From contig URPQ01000012.1 of NCBI GenBank assembly GCA_900549755.1, positions 1 to 35,207 of the forward strand: DNA of 35,207 bases. The letters run 5' to 3'. Shown here in pieces: positions 32,176 to 35,207 of this stretch. Both the position numbers and the translations under genes were made by a program. The notes under the pieces are model-generated. The model did no database searches. It saw nothing but the letters and a program-made list of their open reading frames with translations, and was not told the origin of the DNA. Source of the stretch: an uncultured Oscillospiraceae bacterium. GTDB taxonomy: Bacteria; Bacillota; Clostridia; Oscillospirales; Acutalibacteraceae. Numbering within the stretch: the stretch's first letter is position 1; the number at the start of each line of letters is the position of its first letter.

Positions 32176-35100
32176 ATGAAGGTAAATATATTGAAAAGGC
32201 TTGCAGCTCTTTTTTGCTCGCTTTTATTTATTGTATTGATTCCCTTTTCCGCTTCGGCACAGGTATATCCGTCTACCATTAAGGTGAAATGGTATTATCC
32301 CGAAAGCATTTTGAGGGTGGAAAAGAACGAGGAATCTCTTGTGCTGTATGTTTCGGTTAACGGCAGTGAGCAAAAGCTGACTTTGGTTTTCCCGTCCTTC
32401 GGTGGCTTTCGGCTTTACGGTGAGGCGGAAGGCTTTTTCACTCCCGAAAAGCTCAATAAAATCGAATACGAGGAGATATCGGATAAAGAGCTTTCGATGA
32501 AGGCTCATGACGGAACTCGGGTTTTGCTTGATACCTCCGCCGAAAAATGGAAGATTGATATTTTTAATAATATGAATAATCAGGTTGCGCGTTTTGCGGC
32601 GGATCAAATTTGGTTCGGCTACCAAAACGGCGTGCTTAAAAAGGTTAAGCTTGAGTGCGGAATAAGCGAGGGAGAGAGCCTGTACGGCTTGGGCGAGCGT
32701 TTTGAAGCCTTTAATCAGCTCGGAATTAAAACGGTGCTGTGGAATCAGGACTCATGGAGCGAGGACGGAACATCCTATAAAAATATTCCGATTTTGCACA
32801 GCTCTGTAGGATACATGCTGTTTTTCAATTCGGCTTACAGCGCCGTTGCGGACATAGGCGTTACCGATAAGCGCAAGTATTCGCTTGATTTCAACGGTCC
32901 TAAATTTGATATGTATTTTTGGACCGGCTCTCCGCTTGAAAATATAGCGTCATATACCTCGCTTACGGGAACACCGTTGCTTTCGCCTAAGTGGGCGCAC
33001 CGTTATTGGGCGGGCGCTTCGGGGCAGACATGGGAATCCGACGGTACGGAAAATGTTTTGGGTAAGCTTACCGAGTCTCTGTCCGGATATAAAAAGCTCG
33101 GAATAACCGATATAGCGGCGCTTTACGGCGAGGGAGAGCTTTCCTACAATATTCAGTCCTATAATAAGCTTTTATCAACAAATACAAGAATGCTTGCATG
33201 GACTACTCCGTTCCAAAGCCGTGCCGATATGAGCTACTGGATACCGAGTCTCAGCACGCTGTTTTCGGATTACGAGCTGCCCTGTTTCAGGGACGCGCTG
33301 AATCCTTGGACATATGCCGTTCAGCCGAGCACGGGAACAATGGATTATTCGCACCCGAATGCGCTTGCGGTTCAGCGCGAAAGGTGGAAAAAGTATCTTG
33401 ACTGGGGCTTGAAAGGGCTTATGGTGGATTACGGCGAATACATTCCGGAAAGCGTGCTTGCTTACAACGGTATGACCGGCGCGGAGTTTCATAATTTTTC
33501 AAGCTATTACTATTCTAAAGTAAACAATCAGGTATTTTCGGAAAAATACGGCGATGACTTTGTACTCTTCGCGCGTAATGCCACCCAGGGCTCTCAGGTT
33601 TGGGCAGGCAATTTCAGCGGCGACCAAAAGGGCACGTTTGACGGAATGAAACGAGCGGTAAACGCAATGCTTACGCTTACTGCGTGCGGATTTTCAAACT
33701 GGGGCTCGGATATAGGCGGCTACGGTGCAACGGAAAACAGCGAAATATATACGCGTTGGCTGCAATTCGGTACATTCAGCCCGTATATGCGCCTGCACGG
33801 GCAGGGTGAGCAGGATCCGTGGCATTGGGGAGATGTTGCAGCGAACACCTTTGTTTCTCACTATTGGCTGCGTGAAAACCTGCTTAATAAGATTTACAGC
33901 AGCGCGATAAAAGCTAACAAAACAGGCTCGCCCGTTTCTAAATCAATGGCGCTTTCATTCCCCGGCAACAGCAAGCTTTTAAACAGCGAAAGCGAGTATA
34001 TGTTCTGCGATGATCTGCTTGTCTGCCCGATTACGGATTATCTTTACCATACAAAGGTGACGCTGCCAAAAGGAAATTGGTTTGATCTGTGGACCGGCAG
34101 ACTGTATAAGGGCGGCAGTGAATATGATGTTGACGCTCCCCTTAACCTTACGCCGGTATTTATAAGGAGCGGCTCGGTAATTCCTGTTACCGTTTCGGGC
34201 AAAACCCTTTCTCTTACGGATAAAATAGAGTCCGATTCGGCGGTTGAGGCGCTTGTTGTAACTGCTCCGAACGGAAAGAGACAGGAGGAGTATTGGAGCG
34301 ATAAAAATACAAGGACCGTGTATACTTCTTCAGCCGACGGAAATATGTTTACCGTTTCAGCAGACCGCGCTTCAAAGGAAAAGGTTATACTGGCTTACGG
34401 TATAAACGCGAGCGAAGTAAAGGTGAACGGCAAAGCGCTTGAAAAGCTTGACCATATGCCGGAATCCGATGAAAGCGGATATTATGTTGACAGTTATACA
34501 AAAACCGTTATTCGTTTGCCCGCTGCCGATTGGAACAGTATTTCTATTACATTGGGCGGCTTGCTTTCAAAAAATTTGGCGGAGAATAAAAAAATAACGA
34601 CTCATTCGTTCAGGGCGTCCGATACAAAGCCTGAAAATATTGTTGACGGTAAAAAGGATACGCAGTGGACCGTTACCAAGCTTGACGAGGCATTTTTCTC
34701 CGTTGACTTAGGAAAAAAGGAAACAATCGACCGCGTGGAGGTCAAATGGGTGAATAATTCGGGATACGGCAAGAATTATAACGTTTCGGTATCAAAAAAC
34801 GGCGAAAATTGGCAGGAAGTGTCGGCGGTTACGGATTCCGACGGTATGGTGGATATACTGCGCTTTGACCCTGTAAACGCGCGGTATGTAAAGGTTTCGG
34901 ATATTACGGCAGGCGGCGGAAAAACGGTCACTGTTTATGATTTCGGGGTGTATCGCTCGGCATATGCCGCAACCGACGGCACAGACAGCGGCGAACGGAT
35001 AGATATGTCGGAAACCGACGACGATGAAACCGTTCCGGAGACCAAAAAGAGTATTATAAGAAAAAAGCGCAAGGTGGTAAGAAAAGGCAGTCCCGATATG

Positions 35101-35207
35101 TATTACGAATATATAGAAACGTGGGTAATCGTTCTCGGAGTTGTCGGCGGTGTGCTTTTAATTGCGGGTGCGATAGCTGCAATAATACTTATAAAGAAAA
35201 AACGCGG
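32176..35207 (+). CDS. Membrane-anchored extracellular GH31 glycosidase (3' end cut by window)
   Basis: An open frame runs from the ATG at 32176 (TGGAGGA before it) to the window edge: 1,010 codons without a stop. Signal peptide to ~29 (FSASA); GH31 region (~33-795) with nucleophile Asp418 in GLMVDYGEYIP, acid/base Asp483 in NFSGDQ and DIGGYGATE; an F5/8-type C domain (~801-935; IVDGKKDTQW, ARYVKVSD); a charged linker (~940-975) with an acidic part then KKRKVVRKG; and a final hydrophobic helix (~981-1003) followed by IKKKR. The helix and basic tail suggest the protein ends within a few residues of the edge. It would sit on the outer face of the membrane. Closest relative here is the 20781 enzyme, without its jelly-rolls and dockerin. 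Confidence 0.92.
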   Translation, partial: MKVNILKRLAALFCSLLFIVLIPFSASAQVYPSTIKVKWYYPESILRVEKNEESLVLYVSVNGSEQKLTLVFPSFGGFRLYGEAEGFFTPEKLNKIEYEEISDKELSMKAHDGTRVLLDTSAEKWKIDIFNNMNNQVARFAADQIWFGYQNGVLKKVKLECGISEGESLYGLGERFEAFNQLGIKTVLWNQDSWSEDGTSYKNIPILHSSVGYMLFFNSAYSAVADIGVTDKRKYSLDFNGPKFDMYFWTGSPLENIASYTSLTGTPLLSPKWAHRYWAGASGQTWESDGTENVLGKLTESLSGYKKLGITDIAALYGEGELSYNIQSYNKLLSTNTRMLAWTTPFQSRADMSYWIPSLSTLFSDYELPCFRDALNPWTYAVQPSTGTMDYSHPNALAVQRERWKKYLDWGLKGLMVDYGEYIPESVLAYNGMTGAEFHNFSSYYYSKVNNQVFSEKYGDDFVLFARNATQGSQVWAGNFSGDQKGTFDGMKRAVNAMLTLTACGFSNWGSDIGGYGATENSEIYTRWLQFGTFSPYMRLHGQGEQDPWHWGDVAANTFVSHYWLRENLLNKIYSSAIKANKTGSPVSKSMALSFPGNSKLLNSESEYMFCDDLLVCPITDYLYHTKVTLPKGNWFDLWTGRLYKGGSEYDVDAPLNLTPVFIRSGSVIPVTVSGKTLSLTDKIESDSAVEALVVTAPNGKRQEEYWSDKNTRTVYTSSADGNMFTVSADRASKEKVILAYGINASEVKVNGKALEKLDHMPESDESGYYVDSYTKTVIRLPAADWNSISITLGGLLSKNLAENKKITTHSFRASDTKPENIVDGKKDTQWTVTKLDEAFFSVDLGKKETIDRVEVKWVNNSGYGKNYNVSVSKNGENWQEVSAVTDSDGMVDILRFDPVNARYVKVSDITAGGGKTVTVYDFGVYRSAYAATDGTDSGERIDMSETDDDETVPETKKSIIRKKRKVVRKGSPDMYYEYIETWVIVLGVVGGVLLIAGAIAAIILIKKKR

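Noticed and set aside
29890..35207. Calling the GH31 enzymes sulfoquinovosidases
   Set aside because: The DYGEY motif resembles YihQ, but the Arg and Trp that hold the sulfonate could not be placed with confidence in these sequences, and other GH31 subfamilies share the general pattern.
1..35207. CRISPR array, tRNA, rRNA or riboswitch
   Set aside because: No regularly spaced short repeats, no cloverleaf or rRNA signatures and no recognised riboswitch core were seen in the gaps.

Overview
The window looks like the genome of a gut or rumen Clostridia (Oscillospiraceae/Ruminococcaceae-like). It has moderate GC, Bacillus/Clostridium-type ribosome binding sites, dockerin modules, a sortase-type wall anchor and MalF/MalG-type sugar ABC permeases. 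The taxonomic call is inference; there is no rRNA or tRNA here to support it.

Region by region. Bases 1-549 hold no intact gene: two tandem terminators, a leftward promoter, a possible transposase remnant and REP-like hairpins. Bases 550-1770 (minus) encode an NAD-dependent Gfo/Idh/MocA protein of the GH109 (alpha-N-acetylgalactosaminidase) type, divergent from an AraC regulator (1905-2714). Bases 2715-4263 are an AT-rich patch of decay: a stand-alone signal-peptide-plus-dockerin gene split by a frameshift in an A run, a secreted protein gene interrupted by one stop codon, and a truncated IS transposase. A second AraC regulator (4264-5103, minus) reads away from the main locus and has a good sigma-A-type promoter.

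From 5424 to the right edge there is one unbroken plus-strand gene train of nearly 30 kb, probably one or a few operons. The order is: dockerin-tagged SGNH esterase; giant wall-anchored SGNH esterase; lipoprotein sugar-binding protein; a very large binding protein fused to beta-sandwich domains; two ABC permeases; an NHL/TPR/Yip1 membrane protein; a 1,649-residue GH31 glycosidase with discoidin, jelly-roll and dockerin domains; a DUF5696 protein; two more ABC permeases; a cytoplasmic GH31; and a membrane-anchored GH31 that runs off the window.

Together these read as a glycan capture and degradation locus. Esterases and two extracellular GH31 enzymes would work on an alpha-linked, probably ester-decorated glycan at the cell surface. 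Binding proteins and two permease pairs would import oligosaccharides, and the cytoplasmic GH31 would finish them. No ABC ATPase is present, so a shared MsmK-type ATPase elsewhere is presumed. The substrate cannot be fixed from sequence. Most unusual are nine copies of one jelly-roll module spread over three enzymes (two copies share 311 identical bases), three GH31 paralogues placed in three cell compartments, and a binding-protein fusion without a lipid anchor.
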